Source: Takakia lepidozioides (taxonomy: Eukaryota > Streptophyta > Takakiopsida > Takakiales > Takakiaceae). From it: DNA of 60,000 nucleotides. Location of the stretch: assembly GCA_030704615.1 (NCBI GenBank), contig CM060731.1:18726001-18786000 (forward strand). The letters are read 5' to 3'. Positions within the stretch are counted from its first letter, which is position 1; each line of letters opens with the position of its first letter. A model generated the notes under the pieces. That model ran no database searches. It was not told the DNA's origin and saw nothing but the letters and a program-made list of their open reading frames with translations. Positions 46,540 through 57,499 of this stretch are shown here, piece by piece. The translations under genes and the position numbers were made by a program.

Positions 46540-47495
46540 CATGAATTATTGACGCACAAATCCTACAAACACTCAAATTCCGATATGCCCAATACATGGG
46601 CCACCAGCGCAAACACATCTTCTGGCCACATCTGTTCCCATCCCCATACTACCCGTTATGTGCAACCACCCACCAAGCTCGTGACACTTGGCCACATCTC
46701 CTCAGCCAATGTACACACCCAGTTATACATAGCTTGCATATCACGCGTCATAACCAGGCAGTCTGACACCTCCACAAGCTATTTCTAAAACGTACTGAAC
46801 CCGTTGGTTCTCGCTCATGAATGCAGGCACCTACCAGGGACGGCCACCCGACCACACAGTACCACCGTAGCTACTACCATGTATATGTACCCGATCACCA
46901 TGCTCATGCCCTGCTCGACTTTGCCCGGACATACTCCTCGTCCAAGGTCTACCTATCAACACTTTACCCCCTACCTCACCATCCCCACAACTCACCATCC
47001 ATTTCATTGAATTCACATTTTGCCATGATCGTTATCCAAACGATTCAATCTTAGAAAAACGTCAAAAATATGCCCCGCTTATCTTTGCACTCCGAAGGCG
47101 TGGCTGGAAAACCGGCCCGTTAACTGTCATCACAGCCGGCACTCGAGGTGGTATTCATAACGCCAGTATCACGGACATACACAATAACTTCCAAATTCCC
47201 ATCCACAAAAGTTTCAAAGAAATCCATCTCACGGCACTCCGTTCACTCATAGCTATTATCACCAACAAACACCAACTAGAATCCGACACTTCAAACGCAC
47301 CTTAGGTCCCCCAGGATACCCCTGGGTACCCAGGGGTACCCTCGCCCCCTCTATCCTTAGCGGTCACCTGGTGTCCTCTGGGCACTTTTTGTTATAGGGC
47401 CCACCCCCGAAAGGGGGCAGTAGCCGCAAGGCGAAGTGGCTCTTAGTTACGCCGGCCTCGGCCGGAGTCTTCTCTCTCTCTCATGAATTATTGAC
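46540..47495 (+). mobile_element. LINE with restriction-like endonuclease, 5'-truncated, 14-bp target duplication
   Basis: Insertion 46554-47481 is flanked by CATGAATTATTGAC at 46540-46553 and again at 47482-47495. Coding sense starts at the first inserted base. A zinc motif ('YPLC', then 'DTWPHLLSQCTHP', then 'ITRHNQAV') runs to a TGA near 46767. After a frame change the C-terminus has 'PDILLVQG', 'IEFTFCHDR', 'EKRQKYAPLIFALRRRGW' and 'TVITAGTRGGIHNASI', ending with the stop near 47305. PD...E...K spacing and the RGW/TAG phrases fit the restriction-like-endonuclease type of LINE C-terminus (R2/Dong/Utopia-like); the exact clade is inference. The 3' UTR ends in (TC)n. Confidence 0.8.
47398..47465 (+). 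repeat. LINE 3' UTR segment shared with a SINE
   Basis: CCACCCCC...AAAGGGG..CAGTAGCCGCAAGG and GGCTCTTAGTTACGCC match the minus-strand SINE at 32888-33070 at most positions. Confidence 0.7.
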
Positions 47496-47763
47496 CTTCT
47501 AGAACAGACTACTATGTACCCCAACTCATTTGGCCAATTTGGGAAGGTCAGGCAACCCGACACTGTGGGAACAGCCAATCAGTGGGGCCGCGGGAGGCTT
47601 GGAGAGGAGGGAAATGGCTCGACAGGGTGCAGACATCTGTACGCCTAGGCTAGCATAGAAGTAAGAGGGTCGATAGGAGGTAGACAGCTGTACGGTTTTT
47701 TTTTTAATACGACATGGGATGGGGCGGTGGGTCCAAGACATGCACCTTTACGCCCTCCTTCTA

Positions 47764-47803
47764 CTTCTAGAAGGCTCCACCACCACCTCCAAAGACTATA
47801 TAA
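47764..47803 (+). promoter_or_regulatory. Third heat-shock-like promoter motif
   Basis: CTTCTAGAAGGCTCC at 47764-47778 is followed 18 bp later by TATATAA at 47797-47803, the same order and spacing type as in the arms of the large element. Confidence 0.5.
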
Positions 47804-47984
47804 GGAGGGTAAGGGGTACATATTTTGTTAGGTTTCTTCCGCCTCCTTTTGGTGGGCTCAAAGAAGATAATAGGAATAATGCAAGAACTTAATGCAACCT
47901 CTGACATGATGGTACGTCGGTTTTCGGCATGTCAAATCTTCCCCATCCTCTCTTGAGAATGACATGGAATGAAGGAGTGTCAAC

Positions 47985-48165
47985 TCCAATCAGGGTTATA
48001 CGACGAGGTGTGTAACTCCATTTGGGGTTACATTGGGTTACACGAGGTGTGTAACTCCACTCAGGGTTACACAGAAGTATAAAATGGACTAACCAGAGTT
48101 ACATGAGAAACTGGGGTTAAAGAGGGTTACACCAATTGGAGGGTTACATCAACCGGGGTTAAAGT
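47985..48165 (+). repeat. Degenerate tandem repeat (GGGTTACAC units)
   Basis: GAGGTGTGTAACTCCA followed by GGGGTTACA recurs about every 40 bp at first, then decays into GGGTTACA fragments. Confidence 0.65.
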
Positions 48166-48169
48166 TGAC

Positions 48170-48350
48170 AACCAACATGTAGCCCAGTGGTAAGGGGCAC
48201 ATACCACGTTGGATGTGGTTGTGGGTTCAAACCACCGTCTGGTGTGTCATGAAGGTGTCCACCTTCTTGCTGGAAGGCAGTAGCCTTTCGGGGTCAAGTG
48301 ACACCATAAGTTACACTCCCTTCGGAAGGCGTCATATTTTACTTTATTAA
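48170..48350 (+). mobile_element. tRNA-derived SINE, copy 3
   Basis: A-box-like TAGCCCAGTGG (48180-48190), B-box GGGTTCAAACC (48222-48232), and 3' end GGAAGGCGTCATA with a T/A-rich tail. No tRNA cloverleaf is formed. Confidence 0.85.
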
Positions 48351-48996
48351 TTAATAGGGACACTAAGCTCAAATAAGGGCCCTAGTCAATGAGAGGAGGG
48401 AATGTGAACAAATATACCCCGGTTCCAACGTTTTCGTAGGGTTGAAAAGAGTTTCGTTGAAAAACTCTTTTCCCAGGGAGCAATTGCATGATCCAAGCAG
48501 CCTATGATGGAATTATCAATCCAAAACCCTAGTTAGCTTTGTCCAACATATAATTGGTTACATCAATCCACCGACTAATATAAAGGCCACTTTAGACTAC
48601 AGACCAAAAGCCTGGTCCGGGGGCTTGGTTATATTAGGGCCCTTATTGAGCTTACTGTCCCTATTAATTAATACATCTATGGTTCTTGTTTGCGTTTTCT
48701 TGGGGCCTGCGTGTGCAGAGCCCCCTAGGTACTGATTTGATAAGTAGTAACTTAGTAAGCAATAAGAGGCAGGGGGAGAGAGCCGGGCTCTCCTTTGTAT
48801 ACCATCTCAAGGTTAGGACCCTTCTGGAAGCCCACACACCCCCTCAAGCGGTGGGACCCTTCTAGAAGGCTGCATGTCACCCCTAGAAACCACCACGTGA
48901 CATGCTTATCCCAGTCTGGCGCCTGAATCATCCCCCATTTAATAGGTGTGGCCTTCTTACCTTCTTTTTCTTTACCCCTTTACATGATGGTTATTA

Positions 48997-49823
48997 ACCC
49001 TTAAGTTCCCAAGCCCTTTTTTGACTTTTTACCAATTTTGGGTACCCAGCTGCAGTAAATTGCCCCTAGAAACCTACCAAAAATCATCCACAGATTCCAG
49101 CCTTATAGCAATGGGCCCAGCTCATTTATGCATGACATACCAAAAAATGAGCCAAGTCCACTATGGAAATTGTGAGATTATAGCGTTGGCCCGGACCTCA
49201 AATATCAGGTCCCAAAGAAAAAGTGAGAAAGAAATAGGTTTGACCAAATCAAAACCTAGCTTTATCCAATTTTGCTTGCCCCAAGACCCACCATTTCCAA
49301 ATCAATAGTGGAGTGGCCATGACCCCACTAAATTGCAAGTCCAAATGATTTTTTCACCTATGCTTGCTATTCATGCAATTACATGGGGGTTGAAATCTCA
49401 AAATTGACAACAGAAAATGTGCCTCCAAATGAAGTACTTTTTTTTCTACAAATTTTTTAAAAGCTAACGGTGGATGTGTGTATGTAAAGCTCACCCACCA
49501 CAAGGTGAAGTGTTTTTTCCAAAATTGCTAATTTTCTGCCAAAAATGGCCTTTGGAGTGCAATCTGTTTTGGGCTTGTTTACCTGCCACGTCAGCGGTCA
49601 ACAGCCCATTTCAGGCCCCAAAATGTAAATTAAAGATCTAAGATATTTTTTGTAAGTCGCAGCTTTTGTTTTTTTTTTAATTTTGTTTTTTGCATCATAC
49701 TCGAGACAAATCCCTTGTCATTAAAGGTTCAGGAGTGGGCCCCATCATATTAGATCTGCAAAAATTAGGTCGACCCTGCAAATTCAAAGTGACCCGATTC
49801 AGGTCGCTTGGGAACTTAAGGGT
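48997..49823. mobile_element. 827-bp TIR element nested in the right arm
   Basis: Perfect terminal inverted repeats ACCCTTAAGTTCCCAAGC (48997-49014 and, inverted, 49806-49823), flanked by TA (or read as TAA/TTA). The left arm of the outer element (46160-46185, reverse complement) preserves the uninterrupted site ATTATTAATTCAAATC, which fixes the insertion point. A TA duplication suggests Tc1/mariner type, TAA/TTA suggests Harbinger; there is no transposase. Confidence 0.85.
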
Positions 49824-49930
49824 TAATTCAAATCTTGGTGTAGCTTACTATAACCCCCGCTTTTTAATTCCTGAAACACCCTCTAATGGACAAGGCCCAT
49901 GCAAACTTGGGCAGGGGCTTATTGGTCCTA

Positions 49931-52210
49931 GATGCATATTAAAATATTAATATCATAGGGACCAAACTGGGTGTGCGTAAAGGCCTTGGACCAAGACCAA
50001 GAAACTTAAAGTGACCTTCCATCACATTCATCTTTCCCACTCAACATTCAAGATTGATTCTACCGGAAGGCCACGATCATTTGAGAAAAAACATACTTTA
50101 ATGTTTTTATTTTTAGTCTAGGGTCCAAGAATCAGTCTTCCAAATGACATGGGTTCCTTTCTTGGTCCGTAGACCAACAATCTCTTGCCCTAATCAACAC
50201 CACTTAGACGCCATGTCATTCCTAACTTTCTTGATCTTGGGTTGTAGTGTAAAGCCAATATGACTAAAAAAATACCTCAACAAATAGAATCGTTGCATTT
50301 TGAGTTGGTCTTGGTCTTGGTCTTGGATCGAAGTCTGAAGTAGCCCTAAGCCCCTTCCCCCAAATGGGATTGGGGGCTAAACCAATTACCGACAGCCAAA
50401 TTAGTATTAGGGTCTAAAAACCATTAGGTTTAACATGTAAAAATAGAGGAGGTACGTGATAAGCGAAATAAAGGATTGTTGGCCAAATCGTTCTTTGCCG
50501 ATTAACACTTTATACATCAGGCATTGTATCGCGTGAGCACAACCCACAGTCATGGGTGTTTTATCTTTTTTAATCCCCGGTCATATGAGTTACATGTTTT
50601 CAAAACGAATATATAAACTCTAATTCAACCAGGGTTTCTCAAGGCAAAACCCTGAGTAGTATAGGCAAATACCCTAAACCTATAGTAGCGGCAGCAGTTG
50701 AGGGTTTTGCTTTCAGAAACCCTTGGTGATATAGCTTAAATCAAAACTTTTCATCTTAAGTCTTGATAAATTTGGATTTTTCAATTTTGCCCCGATTTTA
50801 GGTGTCGGTAACGTTTTTTGGGGGGGGGGTTGAAAGGTAAGTGTGACAGGAAGTGTCCATGTCCCCCGGAAATCACACGCATGAAAAAAATTCAATTAAC
50901 TTGTATTTTAGTAATTTTCAATGGTCGTCACGTCGCCGTCGGCACGGCGACGGTGGGACGGTCGTGCGACCGCGGATAATGTAAACGTAGTGTTTACTGT
51001 GAATTCTTAGGTCGAAACAACCCCCTACCACTTGAGGACTTGAGCCATTATCCTAATAACTTACAATGGTTTTTGTCAGCTCCGATAAAAAATCTTCAGT
51101 TTGACCTTGGGGAGTGGATTTGGAGATTTAAAGATCACGTCCCTTTTTTTTATTATAATGTCAAGCTAGGCTATTCCCTGCTTTGATAGAAATGGATCGT
51201 GAATGCAAAATGGACCTCCAAGTGGGCACACCTTTTAGGCTTCCCTACAAATTTGAAACCTATCCCATCTAATGTATGGAGAAAGGATAGTAGATCTTCT
51301 AAGATATCAATTTTCCTTCGGAATTGGCCAACAGCAAGAGTGCGATAATGTTTAAAGTTCACTAAGAACTTATGTCTAAGGCTCGGAAAGCATGGAAGGT
51401 GTTTGTTGCAACTCTTTTCAGATGTGGAGATTGAAGGCGTGTAGAATTACTCGAGGGCTTTGACGCTTCTTGGGGACATTGTGGCTGCTCTGCACAAGGA
51501 CTTCAGATACATGAATTTCTTGGAACGACTCCATCCCAACATGTTGGCAGCTCTATTGTGCTATAAAGTCTACTTGTTGATGGAAATGATTCGGATGTCA
51601 ATTGGCACCGTAGCCTTAGGAATGGCAAGTCAAAGGCTCAACTTTATTTCGATCAACCTAGTTGGTAGGTTTTCTCTTGGATCAGGCTCGGCTCTTGTCT
51701 AGGTCCCTGATTCTTATTTTCTTCTGCTTCTTTAGCTGTGGTGGAGCGGTTCTCCTTAGTTACAGAGTGGCGCCTCTTTTGTTTGCCTCCGTGGCTTCTT
51801 AGCAATGATATTTTTTCCTTGCCCTCTTCTAATATATTCAGGGCTTCAACACCCTTTATTTTTATTTTTCAAAAAATGTTTCAAGGGTTCGAGTTTCGTT
51901 TTGCGAGATTATCCATGGGTGAGGATCTTAAAGGTGACACTACCCACTATCTCGCCTATTATGGAAAGGGCATGTTATCGTGTGAGCAAAATCGGGCTAC
52001 TATAGGGTAACTTGTTTATCATGTATAAGGGTTACTTGTTCCTTATGTGTTGTGATTAGTGCTCATGTGAACAACTAAAAATAGTTTCATGGGTTTTGAG
52101 TTTCACAAATTATAAGTTTCGCTATGGAATATTTTCTAGGGAATATACATAATATTCCCTCATTATGGTCAGGAGGTGGTTTTTCTGCCATTTTTGCCTC
52201 TCCGTTAAAT
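49931..52210. other. Intergenic DNA, no gene recognised
   Basis: Contains GC-rich runs near 50930-50985 and scattered short frames without recognisable families. The frame at 51460-51702 is possibly a decayed retroelement. Confidence 0.35.
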
Positions 52211-52290
52211 GGCAGAATATTCGAGTAGGTAGCAGAATGCCCCAATAGGTCGCATAATGCACGAGTAGTTGGCAGAATGCTCGGGTCCTC
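52211..52290 (+). repeat. 20-bp tandem repeat, four units (GGCAGAATG type)
   Basis: Units start at 52211, 52231, 52251 and 52271 and begin (G/A)GCAGAATG or CGCATAATG. GGCAGAATG is also the arm core of the palindrome at 55430-55516 beside recombinase copy 2, so this may be the far end of that element. Confidence 0.65.
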
Positions 52291-52447
52291 CATGTTTTGG
52301 GCAGTTGTTGTGGCGGGCAGGTATTTAAGTGTTTTGTGAGGCAAGTATGACGTTTCATCTACTTCACTGTTTCCTCTACTTGCATGCAACTTGGCAAACC
52401 TCAACATTCGTGCTATGATTCATGAAATTCTCTCTGAAAGATAACAG

Positions 52448-52585
52448 GTTCCCAATAAAGCCACAGTCCTCTATGTTCTCAAGGCATGTATCATCCTAGG
52501 CAAAGAGGTCCATGTTGACATCGTCAGAGATGGAGTTGCTCCGGCTCTGGAGACTAATTCCCTTGCTACTATGTATACAACATGA
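52448..52585 (+). pseudogene. PPR gene fragment
   Basis: Encodes 'VPNKATVLYVLKACI', 'GKEVHVDIVRDGVAPALET' and 'LATMYTT' before a stop. This corresponds to one part of the PLS triplet of the PPR gene at 34197-39008 ('PNKVTFICFLNACVSL', 'GKEVHADIIKAGIA'). The segment coding for 'GALDK' is missing. A lone relic, no intact neighbours. Confidence 0.75.
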
Positions 52586-53079
52586 CATTTTTAAACAGAA
52601 ATTGAAGTGCTTCAAAGTTGAGCATAAAAGTGTATTTGGCTGAGATAGGCCGAGACATAGAAAACATGTTCCCTAACTTCAGCAGAGGGTGACCAACAAA
52701 TTGGTGCATGCTAATCATTATTTATCATGTGCACAACAGCTGCAGCTCTAGCAAGATAACATAGACCTAATTTCACATTTACCAAGGCCTTGAATGACTA
52801 AATGGCATATGACAGATGAAGACTTAAAGAACGGCTTTCTCCCAGTCAAGATAACACAGCCAGATCGGCTTGTATTCAAGTGATCAAGTTTCGAGCAAAT
52901 TTATAACTGTTGAAGTCCTAAATTTTGGACTGTATTAGGTTACTCGGTACTACAAGTGAACAGAGAAACTAACACGTAACCAAGAAACAAGTCACAAGAA
53001 CAGTTTGTATGATCACGGTCTCATGATCAAAATGTAATTCAACATCATGTCAAGTGCAACTAAAAGTGAAACTAATCAA

Positions 53080-55312
53080 TTATCCATCGCGCTTTTTGAG
53101 CACAGTTTTGAGGAGATCAACTGCAGCAACATTACTGTTACTATTTATGTTGAGCGTGATATTGTAGATCCGCCCGGAATTAGTCACTGTCGACGAAACT
53201 GTAGACGTGGAAGGAAGATTTGACCCCAAGCGTCGAGCAATAGCTAAGTCAAGATTCTTGAGGACGGTTTCATCAGACCAAAAGTCATCAATATCAACAA
53301 CTCGAGGATTATCAATAGAAGCCTCTTCTGCAAGGGTTCCGTTTGAACTCACAGGAGGAACTGATGACACACTTGAGTTTTTTGTTTCAGTTGCTCTTGT
53401 TGAGTTAACAATATCAACTACAGATAGCAAGCTTCGTCACAGATGGCTGTGTGGTCGATGAGACAGATTCGTCACCTTTAACTTTGTTCATGATGATTTC
53501 TTGATATTTTTTGCATTGATAGGCTATCGCAGCCTCCCAGCTCCCATCTCCCATCCCAAGAACACATCCAACGACGTTTTGCAGAGCCTTTTGTATCATA
53601 TCTTCTTCAATGTTGTCATACCTCATATAACCGCCCTCGGATAAATGCCATGTCGTCATCATGCCATATCGCACGGGAACACCCATTGCATTCATTCGGC
53701 TTATGGCAGCTGTACGAGGTGTTTTGTTTGTAACTCTTACATCAGCTAATTCAGGGATGTCTGTAGTCATCATCTTAAGCCATATGCTGATAGGGGAATG
53801 ACACACGGATCTTTGAGTACCACTGGTGTGAAGTGCCACAACAACAAGTTAGGCCATCAAATGAAAATCAACAGTCACAAGTGTTTTAAACAATATTCGA
53901 AATTGTCACTATAATATAGCTAGACTAAAATAGTCAAGTTTAAGTCGAAATATAAGAATGAGACATAGCGTTGCATGCTGAAAAATATGTCTTAGATTTA
54001 TCATCACTTGAGGATTCTTGGGATTGCCATCGATTGCACGTAAAAACAGAGGGTGCGGGCCTAGTTTGTCTTCGTTCCATTCAGGAAGATGTGAGTAATA
54101 AAGCTTGAAGGTGTCAACCAAATCTGGCAGATTCTTCATCACATATTTTTGGAGACGTTCCGATTGACAATAATTGAGGTCCACTTTATGATTCTTGCTG
54201 TTTCTCTCGTCAAATCTCACAAGCTCTCCCTCATAATCCTTTCCGAACTCGAAGTCCACATCTGCAAGATTGTACAACTCGGATTGTCCTCTTATGCCAA
54301 ATTGTAGGGTACAATAAAAAGCCACTCTGAGTTGGAGACCGCGTTTGTCTGTCTTTGCTAATATTGGTTGTGCAAGAATCTGAAGTTGCTGCTCAGGTGT
54401 CAAGCCAGCTATGCTTTCTTTTTCGTCCAATTCCTTGTACAACAGACCTTTTCACATCTTCTTGGCAAGATAGACATGACTTCTTGAAACGTGGATCTGT
54501 AAGAATATGAAATTCTTCCACGACTTTGCCAGTAGCAACAGATTTGGCTTCACAATTTGCGCGGATAATCCCTCCAATTGCACAAAGCAGTCCTACCAAT
54601 GTTTCACTAGGATAAAGGCTTCCATCCGTTTTCTGAACCTGTAAAAAAAATATACTCAACAACTCTAGAAGGTCCATAGTCTGTGTCTCAAAAAACTCTT
54701 CAATTGTAAGAGATGTTGATCGGCCCGTGACAGACCTCCAATCATGAAAACGCTTTTTAGCCCACTTTTCTACATTTGAAGAGTAACGACTGCCTCCTTT
54801 TGCCACTTCAGAGATTTCTTTTTCATCAAGCGACCTGAAGCCTCTAGCCAAGACGTCTATACTTGAAGTAGCTGCAGTTTTGTTTGTAATCTGTTCTTGT
54901 AGTCCCTCTCGATTTTGGACTTGCACGCCCTCATTGCTTTGAACTTGTGGTTCTACTTGGTCCTAAATTTCTTCAATAGCGGATTTAGCTCCTTCAAAGT
55001 AATTCACAAGCATACTGTCAATTTCTCCCGATCAGGTGAATTGAAGTCTGGCAACTTAACATGCTCCGTCCTGTGAGGAGAAAATGAAACTCCAAGATCA
55101 AAGCTGGGATGGTTTGTGATGAAAAGAGCTAGTGTCCTGATCTCAACAACATCTTTGGTGGCAGACTGCACATTCTGTTTAGGAGCAAGGTTCGTAATGT
55201 TGTCGAAAACAAGGCGACCATCAAAGGCGCCCCTTAATCTCTTCAGCAACATTCATACTGTTGGAGCCCACCTCCAGCATGTCATGTGAGATGGGTGCAA
55301 CTTCTTCTGCCA
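53080..55312 (-). pseudogene. Tyrosine recombinase, copy 2, heavily frameshifted
   Basis: Homologous along its length to copy 1. Minus-strand pieces: N-terminal segments (55312-55221, 55252-55004); 54926-54425 with 'ARGFRSLDEKE', 'YPSETLVGLLCAIGGIIR' and 'GIGRKRK'; 54420-54003 with the catalytic arginine in 'GIRGQSELYN' and lysine in 'RFDERNSKNHKVDL'; an apparent intron or gap (about 54002-53830); then 53815-53414 with KxxR in 'TNKTPR', 'TTWHLSEGG' (W replaces the usual G before His) and the tyrosine in 'YMRYD'; and 53430-53080 with 'DDFWSD'. Frameshifts: near 55225, one extra base near 54422, one near 53810 and one near 53425. It keeps the intact 'KNHKVDL' where copy 1 has the TTGT insertion. 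Confidence 0.65.
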
Positions 55313-55429
55313 TGATAAGTATGCAACTGCAAAAATTACATGACCTTGATCGAAAATGTTGGAGAAAAAAGAACAAAACCTGCGCTCAAAATAATGATGG
55401 GAAAAAACCACCTCTGACCATAACGCGAT

Positions 55430-55516
55430 GGAACGGTCGGGGCCGGGCCATTCTGCCCCCTGAGCTACCCAGCCGTGAATTTTGGCGGGGCAGAATGGCC
55501 CGGCCCTGACCGTTCC
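55430..55516. repeat. 30-bp-arm palindrome upstream of recombinase copy 2
   Basis: 55430-55459 and 55487-55516 are inverted copies at 29 of 30 positions with a 27-bp spacer. The core GGGCCATTCTGCCCC parallels the GGCCGATTCTGCCC core beside copy 1. Confidence 0.85.
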
Positions 55517-57431
55517 ATAGCACGTGATACCCAATCTCTCACACGTCATCCCAATGAGCGCCTAAAACCAGCAGCCAAACCAATTTTGGCAGCTTATTTC
55601 ATGGCTTAATTTGATGATAGGCTATTTTTGGCCAAAGAGAAGAGAGAGAGAGAGAAGACTCCGGCCGAAGTCGACGTATTTGCTATGTGGCCACTTCTTT
55701 TTGGCATAATGGCCTTCACCGGGACTTTAAGATGCTATTTTATCTATAATGAGAAGCAATGGTTCTTTTTACTATGCTCTCTTGGTTCTTCCCTCTCTTG
55801 CTCAGCTTGGGCATATTTGCTTCATGGCCAATTGGGATTTTGTTTTTTTCCCTCACCTAATAAAGTGGAACCAGGGCCACTGTCCCCTATTCACTAAAGT
55901 AAAAATATTTAAAAATAAATAAATAAAATCTCTGATATCCGGGCCACACATGACATGTGCATTGCCTCAACGCAGTTCCCATTACGGGGGCCTTTGGTAC
56001 GCGACAGTGTCAAGTCATTCCTAGCTCCTACATTGCTGGCGGGGTGTCCACACGACATAGTTTTCTAACGTAGGAGAAACTAGGGTATGTCAAGATATTT
56101 TACCACTAGTGTGAAACTAGCTAAGAAATAGTTAATTTTGATATATTGACATTTGGGATTGATCCAAGTGTCAATCCAGGGACCAATGTATGTTTGGGTA
56201 CCGGACGGGGTTATTTTCACGGCAGAGCGCGGTGGGCTCATCTTTCTCGAGTTGAGCCTCACTGCGTCTAGCTATAGCGCCGCAGTGTGGATTCCCCATG
56301 GCGTGGCATGCACTTGGCTCGACTTAATATATGAGTGATATTTTTTATGTACAAGTGTGTGAGTTTGAGAGAGCTTGTGTGCTTCTATCCTTCTTCTTTA
56401 TCACTCGAGAAAGATCAGCTCGACTCTGTGAGTGCCAGGTTCGAGTTAGTTGTAGCACTTATGTTTCCAGATGAGAAACTACCCAGCTTAGAGTGCAGGG
56501 ACCCGTGCATGAGCCTATCCAAAGCGGATAGGATGCAAAGGCGAACATGTTGCAGGTTTGCAATGGAAAGAGAGACGGTCAGCCTGTGTTGAAGAGCGGC
56601 GTTGTATAGCTCAACGCTACGGCAACCAAGTTTGGGCTTCTAGTGTGAAGCGGAGGAGATGCTGGCCATAGAGAGCCATTGATTGCTGACCCGAAAGCAC
56701 TTGCTTTGGGGCCCATGAACTGCATGTATGATTATGGTGTGGAAGAATAGAAGACCAAGCTAGAGGGCTGGTTCTTCTCTTGTTCAAATCAGTGCACTTG
56801 TGAAGCATGTGCTGAGTTGGAGTTTCAATCTGAAACTCAGCAGTGTAAGGGCTCTTAGAGTGGCAAGAGCGGGGCTTGAAGGGCAGCAGCGAGGCGCCCT
56901 AAAGCCAGGGAATACGCATGAGAAACCTAGGCACACCAAGGTTGTAAAGGTGTGTATTTTCAGATTTGTTTTTGTGAGCTTTACGAAGAAAGACAAATTT
57001 TTGGGCAATGGATAGTTTGTTTGTTGAGTTTGGGGTGCTTCTGGCGGGCCGTGAGAGCTCAAGAGAGCATGACATCAGATCTGGGGGCTTCGCGGAAGCC
57101 ATAGCTGGTCGGCAGCAGATGCAGAGGCAAACCCCAGCTCGGGGAGAGCTCGGGAACGTGTGGGAACGTCCTGGAAGCGATCGGGAACGCATGGGAACTT
57201 GTGGGGAGTTCCAGGGAATGCAGGGAACAGTGGCTGTGACCGTGGTCGTGGCCGTGATGGGCCGTGGGGGTGGTATCACGAGATACCACGAGCCCAGGCC
57301 GTGACTGTTGACCGTGACCGTGGGATATCACGGGGTAGCTCGTGGGCAGCGTATGCCTAGGGCGGGCCGTGAGAAGTCGTGGTGTTGAGGGCCACAGAAG
57401 GCCGCGGACACGCTGAGTGAGAAGGAAAAAA

Positions 57432-57439
<8 letters not shown>
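55517..57439. other. Intergenic DNA with GTG-rich repeats
   Basis: A short frame (55628-55897, 89 aa with two hydrophobic stretches) is unrecognised. At 57150-57330, GGGAAC and CCGTG motifs are repeated irregularly (GTGACCGTGGTCGTGG and similar). Confidence 0.35.

Positions 57440-57496
<57 letters not shown>
57440..57496. repeat. (AT)n microsatellite
   Basis: Alternating AT run of about 57 bp. Confidence 0.9.

Positions 57497-57499
<3 letters not shown>

Larger units (their letters stand above)
46071..49930. mobile_element. Large inverted-repeat element with several nested insertions
   Basis: Left arm 46071-46485 is inverted at 48655-48996 plus 49824-49930; the right arm is split by an 827-bp insertion. 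Shared blocks include GTGGGCCTGTCCATTAGAGG-type ends, AAAAAGCGGGGGTTATAG, TTCTAGAAGGGTCC, GAGAGCCGGGCTCTC and GATGTATTAATTAA. A third partial arm lies at 48346-48385. The interior holds a truncated LINE, a SINE and a tandem repeat, but no transposase. Superfamily and termini are uncertain. Confidence 0.7.
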
